Of a DNA stretch of 64,000 nt, positions 9,381 to 17,312 are shown in pieces (within the stretch, counting starts at the first letter, position 1; each line of letters opens with the position of its first letter). Source of the DNA: Saccharothrix sp. HUAS TT1 (GTDB lineage Bacteria > Actinomycetota > Actinomycetes > Mycobacteriales > Pseudonocardiaceae). The stretch spans positions 2,046,001-2,110,000 of the forward strand of contig NZ_CP160453.1 in NCBI RefSeq assembly GCF_040744945.1, given 5' to 3'. Position numbers and translations under genes: made by a program. The notes beneath the pieces were generated by a model, which saw only the letters and a program-made list of their open reading frames with translations, was not told where the DNA came from and searched no databases.

Positions 9381-9980
9381 TCAGAAGCCGAGTTCGTCCA
9401 GATCGACCGTTACGGGGATCGGGGAGGCCGTGATGGTCGTCGGTCCGCCGGAGTCGATGGTGTTCTCGACCTCGTACTCGCCCGCGCCGAGGCGGTGGGC
9501 GGTGGGCTTCAGGCCGCTGAACCTGTTCGTCTGCTCGATCGTCCACACGAACGGCACCCCCGCCGAGGCGTAGGCGGCCATCTTCGCCTCCCGCTCCGAA
9601 CGCGTGTTGCCGGGTGACCAGACCTCCACCGCCAGCAGCAGCGCTTCCGCGGGAAAGCTCGCCCCCGTCGGCTTCCGGTCCAGGATCACGGCGTCGGGGA
9701 TCAGGGCCGTGCGCAGGGCCGATGAGATCTTCACCCCCACCGGTGGGGCGAAGAACAGGTCGGATCGCCCGGTGGCCCGGATCGTGTCGTCGATCCACCT
9801 GCCCAGCCAGTAGGCGGTGAGTTGGTGTTCGCCGGAAGGTGGGGGAGTCACGTGGAAGTGTCCAAAGATCAGCTCGATGCGCGACCCGTCCTCCGCAGGG
9901 GGCAGGTCGAGCCATTCCTCGACGGTGTGCGGGCCGATCATCGGGTTCGGCAGGGCTTCTTCCTTCAGGGCTGTGGACAC
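9381..9980 (-). CDS. Uma2 family (PD-(D/E)XK fold) protein
   Basis: 199 residues with the Uma2/DUF820 pattern: 'GPHTVEEWLDLP' near the start, then the putative nuclease residues Asp in 'IPDAVILD', Glu in 'LAVEVWSPGNTRSEREAK' and Lys at the end of that block, followed by 'YASAGVPFVW'. This fold resembles restriction endonucleases; the biological role is unknown in the family. The GTG at 9978-9980 is chosen because GGAGG sits 8 bases upstream on the minus strand; an in-frame start further up (10040) has none. It converges on truA and is co-directional with the subtilase downstream of its promoter side. Confidence 0.85.
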   Translation of the reverse strand: MSTALKEEALPNPMIGPHTVEEWLDLPPAEDGSRIELIFGHFHVTPPPSGEHQLTAYWLGRWIDDTIRATGRSDLFFAPPVGVKISSALRTALIPDAVILDRKPTGASFPAEALLLAVEVWSPGNTRSEREAKMAAYASAGVPFVWTIEQTNRFSGLKPTAHRLGAGEYEVENTIDSGGPTTITASPIPVTVDLDELGF

Positions 9981-10064
9981 GACTACAACCTCCGCGATCG
10001 ACTTGATTATGACCCTGCCACAGTCCCACTGGGGCGACACCGGCCCTGATCAGGTGAAATGCGG

Positions 10065-10098
10065 AGCGGCCCCGCACCGGGGAGGGTGCGGGGCCGCT
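10065..10098 (-). terminator. terminator of the subtilase gene
   Basis: A 14-base perfect stem (agcggccccgcacc with ggtgcggggccgct) and a 6-base loop lie 25 bases past the subtilase stop on the minus strand. A short T-containing stretch (catttcacc) follows on that strand. Confidence 0.75.
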
Positions 10099-10122
10099 GT
10101 CGTGCGGTCGGGCCGTCGGCGA

Positions 10123-11682
10123 CTACAGGTCGAGGGTCCAGGTGTCGATGTAGCCGGTGTCCTGGCTGTACGAGTCGCGCACGCGCAGCTGCCAGGTGCC
10201 GTTGGCGTTCTCCGCCGACAGGTTCAGCGTGTAGGTCGCGTCCACGTTGTCCGCGCCGTCCGAGCCCGACTGCACCTTGAGCTGCTTGACCGCGCCGCTC
10301 GGCGTGATCAGGTCGATCGCCAGGTCGCCCCGGTAGGTGTGCTTGACGTGCACCTCGACGGTGGCGGCCGTGCCCGCCTTGCCGGCGCAGTCGGTCACCG
10401 GGATCGGGCTGGACGCGGTGCCCAGGTCCGGCACGGCCACGTCGGTCGCGTTGGTCTTGGCCGGGCAGCCGGTGGGCGGGGTGGTGCCGCCGACGAGCCT
10501 GAGCAGCTTGTTCGGCGAACCGGTGCCCGCGTTGCCGACCACGCCGTTCGTCGCGGCGTTCACCAGGGCGTCGCGCACCTGCTGCGGCGTGGCGGCGGGG
10601 TTGGCGGACAGGTAGACCGCCGCCGCGCCGACCACGTGCGGCGTGGCCATGGACGTGCCGCTGATCGTGTTGGTGGCGGTGTCGTTGGTGTGCCAGGCCG
10701 AGGTGATGCTGGAGCCCGGCGCGAAGATGTCCAGGCAGGTGCCGATGTTGGAGAACGACGACCGGGCGTCGGTGTTGGTCGTGGAACCGACCGTGATCGC
10801 CTCCAGCGTGCGCGCCGGCGTCGTGTTGCACGCGTTGGCGCCGCTGTCGTTGCCCGCCGCGAGGCCGTAGGTCACGCCCGCCGCGATGGAGTTGCGCACG
10901 GCCTGGTCGACCGTGGCGTCCGCGCCGCCGCCGAGCGACATGTTCGCGACGGCCGGCTTGGCCGCGTTCGCGGTGACCCAGTCGATGCCCGCGATGACGC
11001 CCGCGTAGGTGCCGGAGCCCGCGCAGTTCAGCACCCGCACGCCGACCAGCTTGGCCTTCTTCGCCACGCCGTGCTTCGTGCCGCCGACGGTGCCCGCGAC
11101 GTGCGTGCCGTGGCCGTTGCAGTCGGCGGCGTCGTTGTCGTTGTCGACGGTGTCGCGACCGCTCACGGCGCGACCGCCGAAGTCGCTGTGCGAGAACCGG
11201 ATGCCCGTGTCGATGATGTAGGCGGTGACGCCCTCACCCTCGTTCGGGTAGGTGTAGGAGTTGTCCAGCGGCAGCGCGGCCTGGTCGATCCGGTCCAGGC
11301 CCCACGACGGGGTCGGCGTCTGCGTGCCGGAGATCTTCACCTCGCCGTCCTGCTGCACGTAGGACACCGACGGGTCGGCGGCCAGCTTGCGGGCCTGCGC
11401 CTCGGTCATGGTGGCCGAGAAGCCGCGCAGCGCGCTGGTGTACGTGTGCTTGACGTTCGCCTGGTACTTGCCGCTCAGCGTGCCGACGCTGCTCGTGCTC
11501 ATGTCCTTGAGCACGACGATGTAGCTGTCCTTGACCGCGTTCGGCGCGTCCGACCCGAGGATCCGACCCTCCGCCGCGGTCGAGGTGAAGCTGGTCAGCG
11601 CGGCCGTGACCGCGAACGCCGTGCCGGTGGCCAGTCCCACACCGGCTGCCCGTCTCATCCAGGACGCGCGCACGTCTGCCAT
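10123..11682 (-). CDS. secreted S8 family serine peptidase with P domain
   Basis: 519-residue exported subtilisin-like protease. It has an Arg-containing signal region (residues 1-37), an I9 inhibitor prodomain (about 50-115, 'SYIVVLKD', 'GFSATMTEAQARKLAADPSV') and an S8 catalytic domain. The triad is Asp158 (IIDTG), His191 (HGTHVAGT) and Ser344 (SGTSMATPHV), with oxyanion Asn278 (AAGND). A proprotein-convertase P-type beta-sandwich (about 400-519, 'HTYRGDLAIDLITPSG', 'GTWQLRVRD') ends the protein. The catalytic type is close to proteinase K/aqualysin. ATG 11682 follows GAGGAG on the minus strand. It is flanked by its own terminator and is unrelated in type to the MycP mycosin further right. 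Confidence 0.95.
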   Translation of the reverse strand: MADVRASWMRRAAGVGLATGTAFAVTAALTSFTSTAAEGRILGSDAPNAVKDSYIVVLKDMSTSSVGTLSGKYQANVKHTYTSALRGFSATMTEAQARKLAADPSVSYVQQDGEVKISGTQTPTPSWGLDRIDQAALPLDNSYTYPNEGEGVTAYIIDTGIRFSHSDFGGRAVSGRDTVDNDNDAADCNGHGTHVAGTVGGTKHGVAKKAKLVGVRVLNCAGSGTYAGVIAGIDWVTANAAKPAVANMSLGGGADATVDQAVRNSIAAGVTYGLAAGNDSGANACNTTPARTLEAITVGSTTNTDARSSFSNIGTCLDIFAPGSSITSAWHTNDTATNTISGTSMATPHVVGAAAVYLSANPAATPQQVRDALVNAATNGVVGNAGTGSPNKLLRLVGGTTPPTGCPAKTNATDVAVPDLGTASSPIPVTDCAGKAGTAATVEVHVKHTYRGDLAIDLITPSGAVKQLKVQSGSDGADNVDATYTLNLSAENANGTWQLRVRDSYSQDTGYIDTWTLDL

Positions 11683-11876
11683 GGCAGGGGTTCTCCTCTT
11701 CGCAGGGGTGGTGTCCGACCGGTGTCGCCCTGAAACCGGTCGAGCACGTTGAGTTGTTCCTAGTTCGCCCCGCGGGGGTGAAGCAAGAATTTCGGCGGAT
11801 CAACCGACGAACGGCTCCTCCACAGTTTTATTCGGACTGTGAACGAATTGCTGCGGAGAGTCACTGGACCCGGGCG

Positions 11877-11909
11877 AAAAAATATGCCCCCGGACGAGGT
11901 CCGGGGGCA
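11877..11909 (-). terminator. rho-independent terminator of the eccE transcription unit
   Basis: An 11-base stem (tgcccccggac with gtccgggggca) with a 3-base loop is followed on the minus strand by atattttttcg, containing six T. It starts about 20 bases after the stop of the eccE companion gene. Confidence 0.85.
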
Positions 11910-11930
11910 CGGGCAACAGCGGGGCGGCGG

Positions 11931-12653
11931 TCAGTCGCCGCGCCGGACCGCACCGAGGATCTGCTGCTCACCGGGGGTGGTGACCAGGCGCAACGGCCGC
12001 CACAGGTTCGTCCCGAGCGCGATCACCTGGTCGTCCTTGAGCGTGGTGAGCTGGTGCGCCATCTGCGGCGGCAACCGCCAGATCTGACTCGCCAACTGCG
12101 CCTGCCCGACCGGTAGCCGTTGCAGCAGCACCAGGTCCGCGGAATTCGCCGTCGTCGCCGCCTGGGGGTGCAAATAGGGCAACACGTACATAGTGGTCTG
12201 CCACGGCGAGCGCGGCGGGAACAGTTCCTGCGGCACGTGGCCGCCGTCGTGCACGACCAGCAGCGGGCTGTCCTCGGACGGCCGCGGCAGCTCGACCGGG
12301 CTCAGCCGGCGCAGCTGCACCAGCGGCGAGGGGCGGCCGTCCGGTCCCGCGCCCGCGGCGCGCACCACGGGCTGCCAGGCCGCCGGGCGACCCGTCGCGA
12401 TGGTGATCCACGCGCCCGTCGCCATCGCCCGCAGCGCGATCTGCCTGGCCAGGTACAGCCCGCCGACCACCACCATGCGGGTCGGCGCGGACCGCAGCAC
12501 CGAGATCGTCAGCGGCTCGCCCTGGAGGCCGGAGCCGAGCACCATGCCGCCGCGGTCGCCCGACGGGCTCACCACGTCCAGCATCTGGGGCGACACCAGG
12601 AACTCCGGCGCCACGCCCCGGCCCTGCGAGTCCATCAAGCGGGAACTGCTCAC
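11931..12653 (-). CDS. eccE-coupled protein of unknown function
   Basis: 240 residues starting at the GTG at 12651-12653, which overlaps the eccE TGA as GTGA, so it is almost certainly translated with eccE. I do not recognise the family. It looks cytosolic, without signal peptide or membrane segment. The central part alternates hydrophobic strands and helices ('TRMVVVGGLYLARQIALRAM', 'WITIATGRPAAW', 'PLLVVHDGGHV'), which looks like a Rossmann or degenerate ATPase-like fold without a P-loop. The last third is Gln/Leu-rich ('LLQRLPVGQAQLASQIW'). A strong terminator follows. By position it is probably an accessory or regulatory component of the ESX machine; this is inference only. Confidence 0.75.
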   Translation of the reverse strand: MSSSRLMDSQGRGVAPEFLVSPQMLDVVSPSGDRGGMVLGSGLQGEPLTISVLRSAPTRMVVVGGLYLARQIALRAMATGAWITIATGRPAAWQPVVRAAGAGPDGRPSPLVQLRRLSPVELPRPSEDSPLLVVHDGGHVPQELFPPRSPWQTTMYVLPYLHPQAATTANSADLVLLQRLPVGQAQLASQIWRLPPQMAHQLTTLKDDQVIALGTNLWRPLRLVTTPGEQQILGAVRRGD

Positions 12654-13987
12654 GCCACACCTCCGAGCGGCAGCGTCGCGGCCAGGCCGGCGACCTGGAG
12701 GCCGTTCAACGGGGTCAGCGTGATGTCCAGCTTGTCGGACAGCGCCTTGAGCCGGTCGTCCGCGCGGTCCAGCTCGGACGGCGTCCGCGCGCTCACCCGC
12801 ACCATGCCGCGCAGGCCGACCTGGCCCTGCTCGCTGCTCGGTGAGATCGTCATCGACAGCGTCGAGGACAGCGCCCGCACGCCGGTCAGCGCGTTGAGGT
12901 TGTTGCGCACGCCCTTGGACGGCCAGCCGGTGATCGCGTAGCTGGCGTGGCCGACGCCGCCCGCCGTCACGCCGGACCACTTCTCGCGCAGCGACACCGG
13001 GTTGTTCGACCCGGCCACCGAGGTCAGCTCGGCCGCCGAGATGCCCGCCCGGATCAGCTCGTCCGGGTCGAGCGGGCGGATCGACACGCCCGTCGACTCC
13101 AGCGCGTTGCGGACCCGCGAGAGCGCGCCGATCAACGCGCGGTGCGCGCCCACGACGCCGCCGCCGCGCTCCCGGATCGCCGCCGCGCACCGCTTCGGGT
13201 CCAGCCGCACGGCGATCCACGTGGTCCGGCGCGCCGCGGCGGGCAGCGGGCCGAGCACTTCCATGTACGAGTTCAGCGCGGGGGAGTTCGCGGGCAGCGC
13301 CGCGCTGCCCGGGTAGCAGTGCCAGATCACCGAGATCGCGTCCAGGACCACGCCGCGGTCCTCCAGCGTCGGCGCGAGCGCGCCCAGCGGCAGCGACGGC
13401 GCGCTGCCCACCGCGGTGATCAGCCCCGGCGCCGGGTCGACCAGCAGCACGGCGGTCCACGCGCCCTGGTGCCACGCCATGCCGAGCGGCCGGCGCTCGT
13501 GGTCGACGCCCCTGGCCACCACCAGGTCCGGCACCGCGAGGCGCAGCAGCGCCACCCGCGGGTCGTCCGGGCCGATGACCGAGGACTCCTCCTCCGACGG
13601 CGGCTTCATCTCGACCGGGCCGCTGCGCTTGGCCGTGCGGCCGTGCGAGCGGAAGCTGTAGCGCACCACCAGGTTGATCCACTGGGTCAGCCACCGGCCG
13701 CGGGACTTGGTGAACGCGAGGACCAGCGCGATCAGCACGATGCCGCCCGCGACGTACATGGGCGCCGGCTCGACGCTGTCACCGGTCGCGCCGACGGCGA
13801 GCAGGACCAGGCCGATGGCGACGCCGACCTCCAGCACAACCAGGTTGGCGACCGGCAGCGCGCCCAGGCTCGCGCCTGCGGTGCGGCGGCGCGCCCGGAG
13901 CAGCGCGGCGCGCACGGCGCCGCCTGCCGCCTGCGCGCGTGCCGCGGCGGGGTTGGGCTGGCCCGGATGTTGGGTGGTCACGGACAT
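12650..13987 (-). CDS. eccE: type VII secretion protein EccE
   Basis: 445-residue membrane protein forming the periphery of the ESX core complex with EccB, EccC and EccD. After a basic N-terminal stretch ('RAALLRARRRTAGAS') there are two adjacent transmembrane segments (about 45-66 'VVLEVGVAIGLVLLAVGATG' and 76-92), then a cytosolic alpha/beta domain to the end, the usual EccE layout. The ATG at 13987 is preceded by a weak AAAGAGAA. The gene is divergent from eccB across 130 bases and coupled to a downstream partner. As I recall, EccE is missing from M. tuberculosis ESX-4 but present in some other ESX-4 loci, so its presence is informative. Confidence 0.85.
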   Translation of the reverse strand: MSVTTQHPGQPNPAAARAQAAGGAVRAALLRARRRTAGASLGALPVANLVVLEVGVAIGLVLLAVGATGDSVEPAPMYVAGGIVLIALVLAFTKSRGRWLTQWINLVVRYSFRSHGRTAKRSGPVEMKPPSEEESSVIGPDDPRVALLRLAVPDLVVARGVDHERRPLGMAWHQGAWTAVLLVDPAPGLITAVGSAPSLPLGALAPTLEDRGVVLDAISVIWHCYPGSAALPANSPALNSYMEVLGPLPAAARRTTWIAVRLDPKRCAAAIRERGGGVVGAHRALIGALSRVRNALESTGVSIRPLDPDELIRAGISAAELTSVAGSNNPVSLREKWSGVTAGGVGHASYAITGWPSKGVRNNLNALTGVRALSSTLSMTISPSSEQGQVGLRGMVRVSARTPSELDRADDRLKALSDKLDITLTPLNGLQVAGLAATLPLGGVA

Positions 13988-14117
13988 CCGCTCTGGTTCT
14001 CTTTCCCGTCGGCGTGCGCCGGGCGGACCGACCGGGTCTCACCAACCCGCACACGGACCACCCGCCGTCCGGCTATCGTGCAGACCGTACCGCGACTGGG
14101 AGAGCAGCGAGCCGAGA

Positions 14118-15755
14118 ATGGCATCAACACCCACCACCAAGTCACAGGTCCAGGCTTACCGCTTCGTGCTGCGCAGGATGCAGTCCGCCCTGGTGCGCAG
14201 GGACGCGGTGATGCTGCACGACCCGATGCGCACGCACTCGCGCGCCACCGCGGTGGGCGTCCTGCTCGGCATCATCGGCATGATCGGGTTCTTGATCTTC
14301 GGCTTCTTCTCGCCGGACCCGCAGGTCGACGACCAGACCCAGATCGCCATCTCCAAGGAGACCGGCCAGGTCTACGTCGTGCAGGCGTCGGGCAAGACCA
14401 AGACGCTGATCCCGATGACGAACCTGGCGTCCGCGCGGTTGCTGCTGCTGCAGCGGTCCAACCCGGACACGGGCAAGGCCGAGGTCGCGGGCGGTGACGC
14501 GGCGGCGGGCCAGGTGAACGCGGGTCCGCAGGTCGCGGGCGGCGAGCCGAAGCTGGTCACCGAGAAGGCGTTGGCGAAGCTGGCCAAGGGCCGGCTGACC
14601 GGCATCCCGGACGGCCCGGACATGCTGCCCAAGCCCGAGGACCGGATCGGCGCGGACTGGTCGGTGTGCGACACGCTGACGCTGGACGAGTCGCTGAACG
14701 ACCCGTCGGCCCAGGGCAAGTTCACCACCACGGTGCTGGCCGGCTACAGCGGCGGCGGCGAGCTGCTGGACGGCAACCGCGCCCTGCTGGTGCGCGCGGG
14801 CACCGACGACAAGCAGGCGTACCTGATCTACAAGGCGCCGGTGAACTCCAAGGTCACCTCGACGTCGACGGTGCGGGCGAAGGTCGACCTGACCAACGCC
14901 GAGGTGCGCACCGCGCTCAACCTGAGCCAGAAGAAGCCGCGCGCGGTCAGCTCCGGCCTGCTCAACGCCATCCCCGAGGCCAAGCCGCTGGTGGCGCCGG
15001 AGATCGAGGGCCGCGGCCAGGGCGTGACCTACGTGCAGGGCGAGAACCTGCGGATCGGCGACGTGATCGAGGTCTCGCGCACCGGCGCGGACTCCAAGTT
15101 CTACGTCGCGCTCAAGGACGGCCTGCAGGAGGTCAGCAAGGCCGCGGGCGACCTCATCCGGGCCACCTACGCGCAGGGCGCCAAGCCGAGGCTGGTCGAC
15201 ATCGCGCGGATCAACAACGCGCCGACGGTCAGCGACCTCGACTTCGCCGACTACCCGACCGAGGTGCCGGAGACGCTGGAGCCCAACCAGAACAACCGGG
15301 TGATCTGCCTGGGCTGGCAGGCGCAGAACGTCAACTCGGCCAACAAGTCGCAGCACACCAAGGTCACCATCGCGCCGTCGCTGCCGATCCCGTCCGACGT
15401 GCCGCCGGTGGAGATCAACCAGGTCGGCGCGACCGGCGAGGTCGTCAGCCAGTTCGTGATGGCGCCGGGCAAGGCGGCCGTGGTGCGCAGCGCGACGTCC
15501 ACCCAGGACTTCGCCAGCGGCCCGATCCACCTGATCACCGGTCGCGGCGTGAAGTACGGCATCCCCGACGTGCTGACCAGCGGTGCGCTGGGGCTGGGCG
15601 CGGACGGGTTCTCGCCCGGACCGGAGTCGATCCTGCGGCTGCTGCCCAACGGGCCGCAGCTCAACCGCAACGACGCCGCCCGCAGCTGGGACTCCATCCC
15701 GGTGCCCAAGAGCAACAGCCTGCTGCCCGAGGAGCGGGCGAAGCAGGGGAGCTGA
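14118..15755 (+). CDS. eccB: type VII secretion protein EccB
   Basis: 545 residues: a short cytosolic N-terminus with the family motif 'KSQVQAYRFVLRRMQSALV' and 'DAVMLHDPMRTHSR', one transmembrane helix (about 44-64), then a large extracytoplasmic R1-R4 type repeat domain with two Cys ('WSVCDTL', 'RVICLGW') likely disulfide-linked. EccB caps the ESX complex on the outer side. The open frame extends upstream on the plus strand, but ATG 14118 gives the conserved start; the ribosome binding site is weak. It is divergent from eccE and followed after 58 bases by a small substrate-like gene. Confidence 0.95.
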   Translation: MASTPTTKSQVQAYRFVLRRMQSALVRRDAVMLHDPMRTHSRATAVGVLLGIIGMIGFLIFGFFSPDPQVDDQTQIAISKETGQVYVVQASGKTKTLIPMTNLASARLLLLQRSNPDTGKAEVAGGDAAAGQVNAGPQVAGGEPKLVTEKALAKLAKGRLTGIPDGPDMLPKPEDRIGADWSVCDTLTLDESLNDPSAQGKFTTTVLAGYSGGGELLDGNRALLVRAGTDDKQAYLIYKAPVNSKVTSTSTVRAKVDLTNAEVRTALNLSQKKPRAVSSGLLNAIPEAKPLVAPEIEGRGQGVTYVQGENLRIGDVIEVSRTGADSKFYVALKDGLQEVSKAAGDLIRATYAQGAKPRLVDIARINNAPTVSDLDFADYPTEVPETLEPNQNNRVICLGWQAQNVNSANKSQHTKVTIAPSLPIPSDVPPVEINQVGATGEVVSQFVMAPGKAAVVRSATSTQDFASGPIHLITGRGVKYGIPDVLTSGALGLGADGFSPGPESILRLLPNGPQLNRNDAARSWDSIPVPKSNSLLPEERAKQGS

Positions 15756-15813
15756 GCCCTTCGGCGGAACCGGCGTGGTCCGGTTCCCGTCAGAGGGTGC
15801 AGGAGGTGTCGGG

Positions 15814-16182
15814 GTGAACGAGGTCACACGCGGGCCCGCGGTCGCGGCGACGGGCGGTGGTCGCGTCGAGGTCGACGCCCGCTGGCTGGAGCTGTACGCG
15901 AAGCGGGTCGAAGAGGCCGCCGAGGAGCTGACCCGCGCTCGCGACGAGCTCCGGGAGGAGCCGGTGCGCGCGAAGAGCTTCGGCGAGCTGGGGCGGGCGC
16001 TGCGCAACGCCGAGGCGTACGGCCGGGCCGCCGGGATGCTGGACCGGCAGCTCGACCGGGCGTGCGCGGTGCTGGCGTCCGCGGCGTCGGGCCTGCACGA
16101 GGTGGCCGACCACTACGGCTCCCAGGACGACGACGCGATCGCGTTGATCAAGGCGGTCGACCGCCGGGCGGGGTTGGGCTGA
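15814..16182 (+). CDS. small helical ESX-associated protein with YxxxD signal (EspC-like)
   Basis: 122 residues starting at GTG 15814, with GGAGG 7 bases upstream. It is predicted almost wholly helical: 'VDARWLELYAKRVEEAAEEL', then a second amphipathic region. A Y101-GSQ-D105 (YxxxD) secretion-type motif follows the last long helix. The 'V.VD...L...A' start resembles the EspC-type ESX proteins. The stop overlaps the next start as TGATG, so it is coupled to the WXG/Gly-rich gene, probably as a heterodimer partner. The same small-plus-large arrangement recurs at 42159-45277. Confidence 0.75.
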   Translation: MNEVTRGPAVAATGGGRVEVDARWLELYAKRVEEAAEELTRARDELREEPVRAKSFGELGRALRNAEAYGRAAGMLDRQLDRACAVLASAASGLHEVADHYGSQDDDAIALIKAVDRRAGLG

Positions 16183-17264
16183 TGCGCGGCAGGGACGGCA
16201 GGCAGATCGCCGCCGAGGTCGGGCCGGAGCTGGACTACCTGACCGGGATCAGCCGGCGGCTCGGCGTGCGCGACCTCGTGGCGGACTACTTCACGCCGGT
16301 GGTCGGCGACTGGAACGACCTGCACGACGAGGCGGAGCGCTGGCGCCGGGCCGGGCTCGTCGCCGAGCACGTGACGCGCGACCTGACCAAGCCGCTGGGC
16401 AGGCTGGACTCGGCGTGGCAGGGCAAGGACGCGGACGCGTTCGTCGACCACATGCGGCAGGTCGGGCTGGCCGGGCACGACATGTCCGACGCGATGCACG
16501 CCATGGGCGAGGCGCTGGACCAGACCGCCGAGGGCATCCGCGACATCGTGCAGGACATGTCCCGGGTGTTCGCCGAGGCGGCCGACGCGGTGTCCGGCGC
16601 GGCGGCGCTGCCGGTGGACGGCGACCGGCGCGTGGTGGAGGTGCTGGACGAGCTGCACGACCCGGCCAAGGAGCTGCACGAGTCGGTGCGGGACGTGCTG
16701 GAGGCGTTCCTGCGGCTGTGCGACGGCGTGTCCGGTTCGGCGGGCTTCGCCGACGTGCGGATGGAGCACGAGTACCCCGAGAAGGACTGGACCTTCACCG
16801 CGCCCGCGAAGCCGACCGCCCCCGAGCCCGCCGTGACGCCGCCGGCCGAGGCCGAGCCGACCGGGACCAAGCCCGCCGCGACCGGCGGTGGCGGTTCGGG
16901 CTCCGGCGGTTCCGGTGGCGGTGCGCCCGGTGGCGGTGGTGGTGGCGTCCCCGGTGGTGGTGGTGGGCTGCCCGGTGGAGGCTCTGCGCCGCAGATGCAG
17001 CCGGGTGGGTCGACCGGTGTGTCCGAGCCGCACCCCGCGGAGCCCGGTCCCCGTCCGGCGGCCGCGGCGGCCGGGCCGTCCGGCGCTCCGGCGGGCGCGG
17101 GCGGCGCCGGGGTGGTGGGCGGCGGGATGATGGGCGGCATGGGCGCCGGCGGTCAGCAGGGCGGCGACAAGGAGCACAAGTCGAAGGTCCAGCTGGCCGG
17201 CTCGACCGAGCAGGTCTTCGGCAAGCCCAAGAAGTCCGCCCCGCCGGTCCTGGGCGAGGACTGA
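16182..17264 (+). CDS. WXG-type ESX substrate candidate with Gly/Pro-rich tail
   Basis: 360 residues. Residues 1 to about 200 are helical and carry a W79-Q-G81 turn in 'LDSAWQGKDADAFVDHM', the WXG100 helix-turn-helix signature. Residues about 205-330 are Pro/Gly-rich and low complexity, including long glycine runs and 'GGGMMGGMGAGGQQGGDKE'. The tail is short and charged and ends 'SAPPVLGED'. It is likely secreted or surface-exposed by the ESX system with the protein encoded just upstream, to which it is coupled by TGATG. A bidirectional hairpin separates it from mycP. Its C-terminal signature recurs in the 936-residue protein at 42467. Confidence 0.75.
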   Translation: MRGRDGRQIAAEVGPELDYLTGISRRLGVRDLVADYFTPVVGDWNDLHDEAERWRRAGLVAEHVTRDLTKPLGRLDSAWQGKDADAFVDHMRQVGLAGHDMSDAMHAMGEALDQTAEGIRDIVQDMSRVFAEAADAVSGAAALPVDGDRRVVEVLDELHDPAKELHESVRDVLEAFLRLCDGVSGSAGFADVRMEHEYPEKDWTFTAPAKPTAPEPAVTPPAEAEPTGTKPAATGGGGSGSGGSGGGAPGGGGGGVPGGGGGLPGGGSAPQMQPGGSTGVSEPHPAEPGPRPAAAAAGPSGAPAGAGGAGVVGGGMMGGMGAGGQQGGDKEHKSKVQLAGSTEQVFGKPKKSAPPVLGED

Positions 17265-17276
17265 GAGCGGGACGTC

Positions 17277-17308
17277 GGGAGGGCCGCCCCCTCGGGAGCG
17301 GCCCTCCC
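17277..17308. terminator. bidirectional hairpin terminator between convergent genes
   Basis: An 11-base stem (gggagggccgc with gcggccctccc) and a 10-base loop lie in the 48-base gap between the rightward WXG/Gly-rich gene and leftward mycP. It can serve both strands; neither side has a U-tract. Confidence 0.65.
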
Positions 17309-17312
17309 GGCG

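Noticed and set aside
9381..11682. Uma2 protein plus protease as a defence island
   Set aside because: A single Uma2-fold gene and an ordinary exported subtilase with separate terminators give no evidence of a joint defence system; no methylase, helicase or mobile gene is nearby.
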